Below are positions 43,843-53,256 of a stretch of 64,000 bases of DNA, in pieces. Under the pieces are notes generated by a model. It saw only the letters and a program-made list of their open reading frames with translations. It was not told the origin of the DNA and searched no databases. This DNA comes from Methanosarcina barkeri MS (GTDB lineage: Archaea; Halobacteriota; Methanosarcinia; Methanosarcinales; Methanosarcinaceae): the NCBI RefSeq assembly GCF_000970025.1, contig NZ_CP009528.1, positions 2,901,168-2,965,167 of the forward strand, read 5' to 3'. The translations under genes were made by a program, and so were the position numbers. The first letter of the stretch is position 1; each line of letters begins with the position of its first letter.

Positions 43843-45873
43843 TTACATCACTCTAAATTTTATAGTAAATTCTGTCCCATTGTCTTTTTTTAGTTCAAGT
43901 TTGCCTTCTAACTGGTCTATGAGAGTGTTTACCAGTTGCATGCCAAGGCTAACAGGATTCTCCAGATCAAACTCTCCGGGTATACCTATTCCATTGTCTG
44001 AGACTATCAGGATGAAACTGGTACCTTGAGATTCCTCTTTTTTGCTTCCTGCTATATTGTCTTTATATCCACCTGATTTCCCTTTACAAAGTTTAATTTG
44101 AATCTGCCCGTTATCTCTGTCGACAAATGCATGTTTAAGAGAATTTGAAACGAGTTCGTTGACGATTAGCCCTAATGGAACTACAGTATCCATATCAAAA
44201 AAAATATTTTCTTCCAGATCCATGTTCAATCTGATATCGGCATTTCTAGATCTGTACGTCTGGAAAATGTTCTCAACAAGCCTTTCTAGATATTTAGAAG
44301 AGTTCAGTACCTCGCTTTCCCCGCCTTCGTGCAGCTCTTCGTGAATGAGAGCCATAGAAACTACTCGATTCTGGCTTTCCCTGAAAGCTTCAACAACTTT
44401 CGTATCATTGAACTTATCAGCCTGAAGATCGAGAAGAGAAGAAATTACCTGAAGGTTATTCTTAATCCTGTGGTGGATTTCCTTTTTACGGACAGTTTCT
44501 ATACTCTTAAGGAAATGTTCTGTCTTTTTTCTTTCAGTAATGTCTTTTAATACTCCGATAGCCTCACAAGGCTGGCCATCATAACCCTTAAGCCAGACTC
44601 CGTTATTTTCTATATAAATACAACTTTCATCTTTTTTTCTCAACCTTAATTCTTCCTTAAATCTACCTCCGGTCTTTCTAGCACTCTGAAATTTTTCATC
44701 CCCACTACTCGTATCTGTCAGATGGATATTTTTAAGCCACACTTCCTTGCCAAACCTCTGGAACTCTTCAAGGCTATAACCTGTAACTTCTTCTATAGCA
44801 CCTGCCCAACCGCTCTTGTCTGTTCTTAAATCATATTCATAAACCACCTGCCCTGTCTGCTCTGTAGCGATTCTGTATCTTTCTTCACTTTTCCGGAGTT
44901 TTTCTTCAACTCTTTTACTTCTAGTTATATCTCTGGAGATAACTGAAATAGAAATCAGATTTTTAGAGGCGTCAAAAATCGGAGAAAAGGTTACTGAAAC
45001 GTTTATTACTCTACCATCTTCTCTTAACCGTAAAGTCTCATAATTGTGGATTTTATCTCCCTGTTTAAACAGTTCAATTAACTCTTCTGTTTCCTCAACT
45101 AAGATGGACGGTTCAAGGATGGATATGGGTTTCCCAATAATTTTTTTAGTTGAATAGCCATAAGTTTGCTCTGCACCTTTGTTCCAGCTGGTAATAGTGC
45201 CATCAAGCGATATAGTTAAAATAGCATCATTTGATAACTCCACAATATCTGCTAAACTCCGGATTCTTTCTTCTTCCTTCTCACGCCTGGAATTTTTTAT
45301 CTGTTCCAATGTTCCTTCCCTTTTGATTAACACAAACTGGTGATTGATAGCCGCCTCGATGATTTTCGTTGCATCAAACCTATCGAGAGAATAGGTGCAG
45401 AGAGCTATCATCTGATAATTGCTTATGGCACTGTCCAGTTTTATCTCATAGTTAACAAAATCACTCCAATCCTTATTCTCCAGCCACAAAGCAGTTCCAC
45501 TTAACCTCAATCCATCGTATCCATTTGCCAGAGCCTGATTGAGTTTTTCAACCAAGTTGTTTAAGATCCTCTTCGAATCAAAAACGCCCTCTTCTGCATA
45601 AAACCGACTGTCGGGAATAATTTGTATTTGTCCTTTTTTCAAGTAACTATCAATATCAGGAACAGTCATTCTCAGAGATTCTTTTGCATATTCTACTTCT
45701 AAGGGTCCCGATGTGATCCACATGCTAAACTCATTATTTTCCAGTCCTGTCTTGAAGTAAGGAACCAGCGTATCCATAAAATCTTCTTTTGTTTGATAGA
45801 ATTGACAAATATGTGTACCCCAGGGCACATCTCCAATAATATCAATGCCAGATTTCCTCAGGCTTTTTTTCAC
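43843..45873 (-). CDS. Sensor histidine kinase with MEDS and PAS domains
   Basis: 676 residues, GTG start at 45873 behind GGAGG. The N-terminal MEDS domain (about 10-190: GTHICQFYQTKEDFMDTLVPYF) is the type found in methanogen and methylotroph sensors. Two PAS domains follow (about 215-335 and 340-455; GTITSWNKGAEQTYGYS and SGWAGAIEEVTGYSLEEF). A HisKA_2 helix carries the phospho-accepting His in EIHHRIKNNLQVISSLLDL, and a HATPase domain (about 550-676) has NELVSNSLKHAF and DNGIGIPG. No response regulator is adjacent. The CheB-CheR hybrid upstream on the same strand may be its partner. Confidence 0.92.
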   Translation of the reverse strand: MKKSLRKSGIDIIGDVPWGTHICQFYQTKEDFMDTLVPYFKTGLENNEFSMWITSGPLEVEYAKESLRMTVPDIDSYLKKGQIQIIPDSRFYAEEGVFDSKRILNNLVEKLNQALANGYDGLRLSGTALWLENKDWSDFVNYEIKLDSAISNYQMIALCTYSLDRFDATKIIEAAINHQFVLIKREGTLEQIKNSRREKEEERIRSLADIVELSNDAILTISLDGTITSWNKGAEQTYGYSTKKIIGKPISILEPSILVEETEELIELFKQGDKIHNYETLRLREDGRVINVSVTFSPIFDASKNLISISVISRDITRSKRVEEKLRKSEERYRIATEQTGQVVYEYDLRTDKSGWAGAIEEVTGYSLEEFQRFGKEVWLKNIHLTDTSSGDEKFQSARKTGGRFKEELRLRKKDESCIYIENNGVWLKGYDGQPCEAIGVLKDITERKKTEHFLKSIETVRKKEIHHRIKNNLQVISSLLDLQADKFNDTKVVEAFRESQNRVVSMALIHEELHEGGESEVLNSSKYLERLVENIFQTYRSRNADIRLNMDLEENIFFDMDTVVPLGLIVNELVSNSLKHAFVDRDNGQIQIKLCKGKSGGYKDNIAGSKKEESQGTSFILIVSDNGIGIPGEFDLENPVSLGMQLVNTLIDQLEGKLELKKDNGTEFTIKFRVM

Positions 45874-46482
45874 TCCAAATTTCCTCCAAACTGAGAATGT
45901 AAAGGCAAATATTTCTTATCTCAATCTACGTGCCCCAATCCTCTTATTTTTCACAATTTTGGCTATAGTATTTTGAACCCGAAGTTAATTACTGAAAAAT
46001 GTAAGCGCAAGAATAGATTTAATTCTCATAAACATATGTTCTGTTAGTTTTTTCAGATTTAATCAAGACTGACCCCAACAATTGTGTTTTTCACATATAA
46101 ATTTTATAATGAAAATTAATACGTATATATTGAGCAAGGTGAGTCTGGTTTATACTTATAAAATAACTTAATTCATTAGTCTACTCTAATTACTCTAATA
46201 TAATACTTTCTTCGATGACAGGAACTCAAGATTTTCTGATATCGAGTATTTTTATCAAGAGATCTTCCTTGAGCCTATACAAAAGTCATCATCTCAAGCT
46301 GTCTCAAAACTACCTATCTCAAAACTACAATTGACTCTAATTGGGATAGTATATTCAACTTCGAGGTGAATATATTCCTGAATTTCAGAATAATTTACGA
46401 CCTAAATTCAAAATCAAAAATGACAATTATCCAATTGTAGAAATAAGTCGAGTTTTAAGACGGCCTGATCCGGAAAGTCTTT
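45874..46482. other. Intergenic with repeat R1
   Basis: No gene. Holds one copy of the GTCTTAAAA repeat family at 46301-46461. Confidence 0.55.
46301..46461. repeat. GTCTTAAAA-ended repeat, copy R1
   Basis: The left end GTCTCAAAACT and the inverse of the right end (AGTTTTAAGAC) form a short inverted repeat. The inner part (CCTGAATTTCAG.AATTTACGA.CT.AATT) matches R2 and R3. No coding capacity; MITE-like. Confidence 0.6.
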
Positions 46483-49400
46483 TTATTTTTTATTTTTCGT
46501 CTCATTACCTTCTAATTTGATTTCTCGCTCCGTGGTTGCAATAGCATACACTTCACCGGTTTCATTTACCAGTGAAGTGGCGGTCAGCCAGATATCAACT
46601 ATCCTGCCATCTTTGGTAATTCTTTGGGTACGGTAAGGTTCAAGAACCTCAGCCCAGCTAAGCTTTTTCACTATAGACAACTCTTCCGTTTTCCGATCCT
46701 CCGGGATCATGCTGCTAACATTCATTGAGAGTGCTTCGGCTTCGCTCCAACCATAAATACTCTCTGCCTTTGGATTCCAAGCCAGGATATTGCCTTTCAT
46801 ATCCTGCAGCGTTATAGCATCGCTTGCATCGTGCACTACTGCAACCAGACGACGCATGGTTTCAGACTCCTTAATCCTCACCCGTTTCATCTCGGTAATA
46901 TCCGTAAAAGTAATTACCGCTCCTTCAATGGTGTTTTCAAGAGTGCGATAAGGCCGGATGCCCAGTAAATACCAGGTATTTTCCCTAGTCTTGACTTCAA
47001 TATCTTTGGGTATCAGGCTGTCCAGCACTTCCTTTATGTCCTCTACCAGGCGGTTGTAGCCCAGAAGGTTTGAGACAATATGTCCAACCGGCCTTCCAAT
47101 ATCTGATGGGATCAGGTTTATCAAACGTGTAGCCGGAGGAGTGAAGCGTATGATACGTAGTTGATGGTCCACAAAGATAGTGCCTATGCCTGTTCCAGCC
47201 AGCAGGTTATTCATGTCGTTATTGGCTTGAGACAGGTCAGCTACCCTGTTTTGCAGTTCGATATTGACCGTGCCCAATTCCTCATTTACTGATTGCAGTT
47301 CCTCTCTTGAGGTCTCCAGTTCCTCATTTGTGGACTGCAGTTCCTCGTTGACTGACTGCATCTCTTCGTTTGCAGATTTAAGTTCTTCATTGGAAGTCGC
47401 CAGTTCCTCATTGGAAGCTTTGAGGCTTTCTTCCTTGGCCTGTAACTCCTTTTTCAGCTTTAAGATTCGCACATCCACATCCGTTTTACAGGCATTTTCT
47501 CCAGCATTTATGTGGATGGACTTTTCGGTGTCGATCTGCTCTGACTCTGGAATTTCCTCAAAAGTTACCAGGAACAAGTTTAACCAGGTGGTTGTATCAT
47601 GGTTTCGCTCTACAGGCCGTACTGCCAGATTAATTGTGGTGAAATCGCCGTTGGTTTTAACTCTCACTCTGGGATGAAACACTGGCGCTTTATTTATGAC
47701 GGCTCTGTGCAGGGCCGTAGTCAATTCTGATCTTAATCCCTCTCTAGCCATACTCAATACGTTCATACCAACTTCACCCGAAGCTGGTTCAAGGTACATG
47801 CCAGTACGACCATAGATATACAGGATATTACCGTGTTCGTCAATCAGAACACTTACAGGGGCGTAATATTGCAGCATTGCTTGCTCGATCAGCTCGCGCA
47901 GCTTAGGTCTGATTTCTACAGGAACGTTGCCTGAAGGCTTTCTGGCTTCGCTTTTCGTTGATGGTGGGATAAAAGTCCCTATGGAAAGGAAATAATCACT
48001 GCTAGGACCTCCTTTTTTTATATACAGTTTTGACCTGCGATCCAGCGTGTCAAAAAGATTTGTGAACTCGCCCACATTTTCGGAGGGACCAAGAAAGAGA
48101 AATCCACCAGGGTTCAAAGCGTAGTGGAAGAGGGGAATTAGCTTCTTCTGCAGTTCTTTGTCCATATAGATCAGCAAGTTGCGACAACTGATGAGGTCAA
48201 GCTTAGAGAATGGAGGGTCCTTAATGATATCCTGCTCGGAAAAAATAACCATTTCACGAATATTGTGCTGAATATGGTAGTAGCCGTCTGAGTCTAGAGT
48301 AAAGAAGCGCTTAAGCCTTTCAGAGGACATATCGACGGCAATATTGGCTGGATAGAGGCCGCTACGGGCCTTTTCAATAGCCTTACTGTCAATATCAGTG
48401 GCGAAAATCTGCACCTTAAAATTTTGGTTCAAGTTATCCATTTGTTCCTGGAGTAAAATGGCTATGGAATATGCCTCTTCACCTGTGGAACATCCGGGCA
48501 CCCAGACGCGTATTGATGACTCCGGGTACTTGCCAGCAAAGAGACACGGAATAACCTGTTCCTGGAGTGCTTCATAAGCTTCAGGATTACGGAGGAAACT
48601 GGTGACACCGATTAAAAGGTCATGAAAGAGAACTTCCACTTCAGCAGGCTTTTGCTCTAAATAACGCACATACTCATTTACATTCTCAATATTTAGGACA
48701 GCCATGCGCCGTTCAACGCGCCGATTGATGGTACCGTACTTGTAGTGAGAAAAGTCATGACCGGTCTTGATGTGAAGAAAATTGAATATATTTTTCATCA
48801 GACCTTCAAATTTTGAGGTTACCTGGTGTGTTTTTCCGAAGACGTAGGGAATATAGGCAATGAGCTGGGCAGGCATCTCTTCAGGCTTCAGGACATAATC
48901 CACCTGACCTGTGGCAATAGCACTAAGAGGCATATTGTTGTATTCACTGGACTCGGGAGTCTGTGCCATTACCATTCCTCCCTCAGCCTTAATAGCCTGC
49001 ACCCCCTTTGTGCCGTCACTACCTGTACCTGAGAGTACAATACCAATAGCTTTCTCTTTCTTGTCCTGGGCCAGAGAGCTGAAAAATATATCAATAGGTA
49101 GGCGACGACCGTGCGGCTGGGATGGCTCCATCAACTGGAGCACGCCATCCCGAAGAACCATGTCGCGGTTAGGAGGGATGATGTAAACACAGTTAGGCTC
49201 AATATTTACCCAATTTGTAGCTTCGTATACAGGCATCCGGGTAAAGTTTCTGATTAGGTCGGAAAGAATGCTTTTATAATTCGGATCCAGGTGCTGTACC
49301 AGGACAAAAGCCGCTCCTGGGTCTTTGTTTGAAGGCATGGCTGAAAAGAAGGCTTCGAATGCAGCTAGCCCACCAGCCGATGCCCCGATGCCTACAATTG

Positions 49401-49605
49401 GAAATTCCTTTTTTGGAGACTCATCCAAAGATACATCCAGACCAGAATTTTCTCCAGTTGAGATTTTTTCTATAGCTTGCAGCTTTTCTTTTTTTGACCT
49501 TTCTATTTCCCCTTTACCTGTAGGCTCCTTTTCCTTATCCGTGTTATCACATCCCTCTTCAATCACAGGGTATTTTTCCTTACCAGAATATCCTAAGGTA
49601 CGCAT
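46483..49605 (-). CDS. CheB-CheR-PAS hybrid sensory protein
   Basis: 1040 residues. A charged N-terminus is followed by a CheB methylesterase domain (about 68-250) with Ser in GIGASAGGLAAFE, His in VQHLDPNY and Asp in SGTGSDGTKGVQAI. Next is a CheR methyltransferase (about 270-535; WVPGCSTGEEAYSIAI and SCRNLLIYMD). A PAS-like region (about 565-680), a coiled coil (about 700-780; ELATSNEELKSANEEM) and two more PAS domains (about 785-1035) follow. No kinase domain and no receiver are present. Such hybrids are common in Methanosarcina as sensory proteins that may methylate or demethylate partners. It lies 610 nt upstream of the MEDS kinase on the same strand. Confidence 0.93.
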   Translation of the reverse strand: MRTLGYSGKEKYPVIEEGCDNTDKEKEPTGKGEIERSKKEKLQAIEKISTGENSGLDVSLDESPKKEFPIVGIGASAGGLAAFEAFFSAMPSNKDPGAAFVLVQHLDPNYKSILSDLIRNFTRMPVYEATNWVNIEPNCVYIIPPNRDMVLRDGVLQLMEPSQPHGRRLPIDIFFSSLAQDKKEKAIGIVLSGTGSDGTKGVQAIKAEGGMVMAQTPESSEYNNMPLSAIATGQVDYVLKPEEMPAQLIAYIPYVFGKTHQVTSKFEGLMKNIFNFLHIKTGHDFSHYKYGTINRRVERRMAVLNIENVNEYVRYLEQKPAEVEVLFHDLLIGVTSFLRNPEAYEALQEQVIPCLFAGKYPESSIRVWVPGCSTGEEAYSIAILLQEQMDNLNQNFKVQIFATDIDSKAIEKARSGLYPANIAVDMSSERLKRFFTLDSDGYYHIQHNIREMVIFSEQDIIKDPPFSKLDLISCRNLLIYMDKELQKKLIPLFHYALNPGGFLFLGPSENVGEFTNLFDTLDRRSKLYIKKGGPSSDYFLSIGTFIPPSTKSEARKPSGNVPVEIRPKLRELIEQAMLQYYAPVSVLIDEHGNILYIYGRTGMYLEPASGEVGMNVLSMAREGLRSELTTALHRAVINKAPVFHPRVRVKTNGDFTTINLAVRPVERNHDTTTWLNLFLVTFEEIPESEQIDTEKSIHINAGENACKTDVDVRILKLKKELQAKEESLKASNEELATSNEELKSANEEMQSVNEELQSTNEELETSREELQSVNEELGTVNIELQNRVADLSQANNDMNNLLAGTGIGTIFVDHQLRIIRFTPPATRLINLIPSDIGRPVGHIVSNLLGYNRLVEDIKEVLDSLIPKDIEVKTRENTWYLLGIRPYRTLENTIEGAVITFTDITEMKRVRIKESETMRRLVAVVHDASDAITLQDMKGNILAWNPKAESIYGWSEAEALSMNVSSMIPEDRKTEELSIVKKLSWAEVLEPYRTQRITKDGRIVDIWLTATSLVNETGEVYAIATTEREIKLEGNETKNKK

Positions 49606-49850
49606 ATTCTTTTAAAACGTTGTTCAGAAATATACTTGATCATCATCGGACATTATTAGCAACTACTAAATTGTGAAATATACATAAACCCAATAGAGAC
49701 TCAGTTCCAAAATCTAATGATAAAAGTAAGTGTAACATCACTACATAGATTTATAATTTTATAATTATGTAATAATGTTACGGCACAACAATGGTAACTA
49801 TAAATCTGACTCTTAATAACTTTTTGGAGCTCCCTTCTCTCTTATATCGT

Positions 49851-50083
49851 GTCTTAAAATTAAATTTGACTATACAATTGGGGTAAGATTCATGCATTTG
49901 AACCGGAAAACGGTAGCATTTAATGTTTACTGTACTTTATTTTATACTTCGAATGCATAAGTTCTATGGGAGAAAATAACGCCTTATGGTCAATGTGTAT
50001 CTGAATTTCAGAGAATTTACGATCTGAATTTGAAATTAACGTTGCTCATTGTCTAACTGGGAAAATGGTTTGAATTTTAAGAC
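49851..50083. repeat. GTCTTAAAA-ended repeat, copy R2
   Basis: The ends GTCTTAAAATT and AATTTTAAGAC are perfect inverted repeats of 11 bp, with partial extension. The inner part shares ATACTTCGAATGCATAAGT and CTGAATTTCAGAGAATTTACGATCTG with R3. About 233 bp, non-coding; MITE-like. Confidence 0.65.
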
Positions 50084-50259
50084 AGCCTCTAAGTATTCCA
50101 TTAAATATTAAAAGGAGAAAATATAGTGATAAAGTAAGAGGAACGTTTGGTCAGGTGGGATGACAAATAGGGGAAATTACATAAAAAGATAAAACTTCTA
50201 AAAATTGTAATATAGAATTTATAATTATAGTCCAAGGTTGTTACTAACAGCAAAAGTCG

Positions 50260-50515
50260 AAAACATTGAGCTGGCTTGCCATGTGCCTTCTTTTGCCATT
50301 TCCCAGAGCATTGCTCGGGCTTATTTTTTATATTGCAATCCGAGGCTGGTTCTTTCCCCGGGCAACGATTCAGCAAACAAGCTTTTTTGGCTTTGTAGCT
50401 ATTTCTGCCTGGTGGGCCTGTTCTCTCAGTACAGGCTGTGATCGAACTTCAGGATGTAGCTGAGACAGATTACAAAAGTAGGTTAATGGCGGGAGTCAAA
50501 ACCGCAGGTGAGTGA
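50260..50515 (+). pseudogene. Frameshifted small membrane protein gene
   Basis: Three frames join into one plausible protein end: LLPFPRALLGLIFYIAIRGW and FFPRATIQQTSFFGFVAIS (frame of 50266), then LVGLFSQ in the next frame, then QAVIELQDVAETDYKSRLM and AGVKTAGE to a stop in the third. Together they resemble a small conserved membrane protein whose usual end is GFFSP..NPFGFAAISALVGLFSEQAV.KLK. The two frameshifts lie near 50409 and 50431. It precedes the SIR2-CHAT gene by about 55 nt. Confidence 0.65.
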
Positions 50516-50571
50516 GGAAGATAAACACAAGAAAAATTGAAAATGAAATTTAACTTGATGGGGGGTTAATA

Positions 50572-52110
50572 ATGTCAAATAAGCTGAATGAGAAGGATTG
50601 GGACCTCCTTCTTCGGAGAATCAAGGATGGGAAGTGTACTCCCTTTCTTGGAGCTGGTGCCTGTTCTCAAAAGATTCCTGTTGGTTCCCAGATTGCAAGT
50701 GAATGGGCAAAAGATTACGACTACCCAATGAAAGATTCTGATGACTTGACACGTGTGGCTCAGTTTGTGGCTGTAATCACAGACGTCATGACTCCAAAGG
50801 AAATGGTCTGTAAAAAAATCAAAGAAAAGTTAAAAGAAGTTGCACCAAGTTACTTCGATAATCCTGATGAACTTCATAGAGTGCTGGCCGATCTTCCACT
50901 GCCAGTTTATATTACCACAAATTACGATGACTTTATGGTGCAAGCTCTTAAAAATCGTGGCAAAACACCAATCCAAGAATATTGTCGGTGGAATAAAAAC
51001 CTCAGGAAATCCAAACAGACGTCATCAGACTATGTTCCTACTCCAGAGAAACCTTTAGTATTTCACCTCCACGGCTGCTATAAAAAACCAGAGTCACTGG
51101 TTCTAACAGAGGACGACTATCTGGACTTCTTTGCTGCCAATTCAATGGAAAAAAGCCTGCTTCCACCGAGTATTCAGGAGGCACTTACAGGCACATCTCT
51201 TCTTTTTCTAGGCTACAGTATAACTGATTGGGATTTCCGTGTTCTTTTTCGGATTCTTGGTGAATACTTAGAAATAAGTAGTCGTAGAACGCACCTATCC
51301 GTGCAGCTCGTGCCAGGGGATGTTTCTGAGGCCCAAATAGAAAAAGCTCAGGAATATCTGGATCACTATTTTGGGAAGCTTGATATCCACGTATACTGGC
51401 AAGATTGCTGTGAATTTGCCAAAGAATTGAGAACACGATGGGAGGATTTCAATAGTGGTATCATAAGAAAAGATACCGAGAATAGGCGACCGTTTCCAAT
51501 TAAAGAAAAAACCGATAAGGTTTCGATACTCTTCTTAGCAGCCGATCCCACTGATGCATCTCGCCTGCGGCTTGGTGAAGAATTTCGAGAGATTCAAGAG
51601 AAAATGAAATTGGCCAGGCTTCGGGATCAATTTACATTGGAATTGCCACAGTTGGCGGTTCGCCCATCAGATATATCCCAGGCTTTGCTTGATACACATC
51701 CGCAAATCGTCCATTTTTCTGGTCATGGCACACCTACCGGTGCTTTATGCTTTGAGAATCGAGTAGGGGGAACCCACCCTATCACACCTGATGCGTTGGC
51801 TGCGTTATTTAAACAATTTAGTGGTCAGGTGAATTGTGTAATATTGAACGCTTGTTACTCAGAGATTCAGGCAAAAGCCATCGCTAAACACATCAAATAT
51901 GTCATTGGTATGAACCAAGAAATCGGTGATAAAGCTGCTATCGACTTCGCTATTGGCTTTTACCAGGCATTAGGAGGAGGGCTTAGCATTGAAGGTGCAT
52001 ATGAACTTGGGCGTGTACAAATCCAAATGAATATTCCAGAGCATCTAACGCCGACTTTAATAAAAGAAGGTTCAGTCGTAAATGTCGCCGCCCAACAAAA
52101 TGAGGATTGA
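50572..52110 (+). CDS. SIR2-CHAT protein: NAD-binding SIR2 domain plus caspase-like CHAT protease
   Basis: 512 residues, ATG 50572 behind GGGGGG. The SIR2 domain (about 1-300) has FLGAGACS (Gly27-Ala28-Gly29), YITTNYDD (Asn117, Asp119) and HLHG with the expected catalytic His167. SIR2 domains in immune proteins cut NAD+. The CHAT domain (about 320-500) has His385 in VHFSGHGTPTG and Cys428 in ILNACYSE, the dyad of caspase-like proteases. The protein thus joins two toxic effector activities, seen in bacterial conflict systems. It is followed by a second SIR2 gene and the STAND-WD40 gene on the same strand. Nuclease or protease targets are unknown. Confidence 0.9.
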   Translation: MSNKLNEKDWDLLLRRIKDGKCTPFLGAGACSQKIPVGSQIASEWAKDYDYPMKDSDDLTRVAQFVAVITDVMTPKEMVCKKIKEKLKEVAPSYFDNPDELHRVLADLPLPVYITTNYDDFMVQALKNRGKTPIQEYCRWNKNLRKSKQTSSDYVPTPEKPLVFHLHGCYKKPESLVLTEDDYLDFFAANSMEKSLLPPSIQEALTGTSLLFLGYSITDWDFRVLFRILGEYLEISSRRTHLSVQLVPGDVSEAQIEKAQEYLDHYFGKLDIHVYWQDCCEFAKELRTRWEDFNSGIIRKDTENRRPFPIKEKTDKVSILFLAADPTDASRLRLGEEFREIQEKMKLARLRDQFTLELPQLAVRPSDISQALLDTHPQIVHFSGHGTPTGALCFENRVGGTHPITPDALAALFKQFSGQVNCVILNACYSEIQAKAIAKHIKYVIGMNQEIGDKAAIDFAIGFYQALGGGLSIEGAYELGRVQIQMNIPEHLTPTLIKEGSVVNVAAQQNED

Positions 52111-52130
52111 GACGATGTGGTTATTGTGCT

Positions 52131-52277
52131 TGATTTTATACATCGAGTGTGTAAGTCCTTAAGATAAAGTGCTATTCTTAAGGGCAGTGTATACCTGAAT
52201 TTCGGGAAAATTTACGATCTGAGTTTGAAATTAACATTGCTTATTATCCAAATGGAGAAATGGTTTGAACTTTAAAC
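52131..52277. repeat. GTCTTAAAA-family repeat, copy R3
   Basis: Shares TTTTATACATCGAGTGTGTAAGT and CCTGAATTTCGGGAAAATTTACGATCTGAGTTTGAAATTAAC (in pieces) with R2. The right end is degenerate (GAACTTTAAAC). It sits between the two SIR2 genes, directly upstream of the second. Confidence 0.6.
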
Positions 52278-52296
52278 TTTGTGGGGGATTTTAGTA

Positions 52297-53256
52297 ATGT
52301 CAAATAAGCTGGAAGATGAGGATTGGGACCTCCTTCTTCGAAGAATCAAGGATGGAAAGTGTACTCCTTTTCTTGGAGCCGGAGTTTGTGCTGGAAAGAT
52401 TCCTGTTTATTCTCAGATTGCAAGTAAATGGGCAAAAGATTACGACTACCCAATGAAAGATTCTGATGACTTAATACAGGTGGCTCAGTTTGTGGCGGTG
52501 ACCGCAGACACTATGACTCCAAAGGAAGAAATATGTAAAAAAATAAGAGAAAAGTTAAAAGAAGTCGCACCAAGTTACTTCGATAATCCTTATGAACTTC
52601 ATAGAGTGCTGGCCGATCTTCCACTGCCAGTTTATATCACCACAAATTACGATGACCTTATGGAGCAAGCTCTTAAAAGCCGTGACAAAACACCAATCCA
52701 GGAAATATGTCGGTGGAATAAATACGCCATGCAATTCAAACGAACATCATCAGATTATGTTCCTACTCGGGAAAAACCTTTGGTATTTCACCTCTATGGT
52801 ACCTATGAAATAAAAGGGTCGCTGGTTCTAACAGAGTATGACTATCTGGATTTCCTTGCTGCCATATCAAGGACTGCCACATTAAGTAAGCAAAACATTC
52901 TTCCACTGCGTATTCAGGAAGCATTTACAGACACATCTCTTCTTTTTCTAGGCTACAGGATAGCTGATTGGGATTTTCATGTTCTATTCCGGATTCTTGC
53001 TGACTATTTAAAAGAAAGAGATAGAATGCACATATCCGTGCAGCTCGTGCCAGGGAATGTTTCTGAGGATCGAAAAGAAAAAGCTCAGAAATATCTGATA
53101 AAATATTTTTCGGATCTTAATATCCACGTATACTGGCAAGATTGCTGCGAATTTGTCAAAGAATTGAGAAAACGATGGACAGAGAAAGAAAGGGCAGAGA
53201 AAGAACAAGCAGAGAAAGAATGGGCAGAGAAGGAGGCTTTTAATCATGGTACCTGA
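52297..53256 (+). CDS. SIR2-domain protein with Tyr at the catalytic His position
   Basis: 319 residues, ATG 52297 with a GGGGG site; a longer GTG start (52279) has no support. About 285 residues align end to end with the SIR2 part of the gene at 50572, including FLGAGVC and YITTNYDD. At residue 167, where copy 1 has HLHG, this one has HLYG, so NAD cleavage may be lost. The C-terminus is a charged coiled coil (KERAEKEQAEKEWAEKE) very like the linker in the following STAND protein. The stop overlaps the start of that gene by 11 bp, so the two are translationally coupled. Confidence 0.88.
   Translation: MSNKLEDEDWDLLLRRIKDGKCTPFLGAGVCAGKIPVYSQIASKWAKDYDYPMKDSDDLIQVAQFVAVTADTMTPKEEICKKIREKLKEVAPSYFDNPYELHRVLADLPLPVYITTNYDDLMEQALKSRDKTPIQEICRWNKYAMQFKRTSSDYVPTREKPLVFHLYGTYEIKGSLVLTEYDYLDFLAAISRTATLSKQNILPLRIQEAFTDTSLLFLGYRIADWDFHVLFRILADYLKERDRMHISVQLVPGNVSEDRKEKAQKYLIKYFSDLNIHVYWQDCCEFVKELRKRWTEKERAEKEQAEKEWAEKEAFNHGT

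Larger units (their letters stand above)
49606..50571. other. Intergenic with repeat R2 and a pseudogene
   Basis: Divergent spacer between the CheB-CheR gene and the SIR2-CHAT gene. It contains R2 (49851-50083) and the frameshifted gene at 50260-50515, described separately. TATA-like sequences exist, but no clear promoter was placed. Confidence 0.55.
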
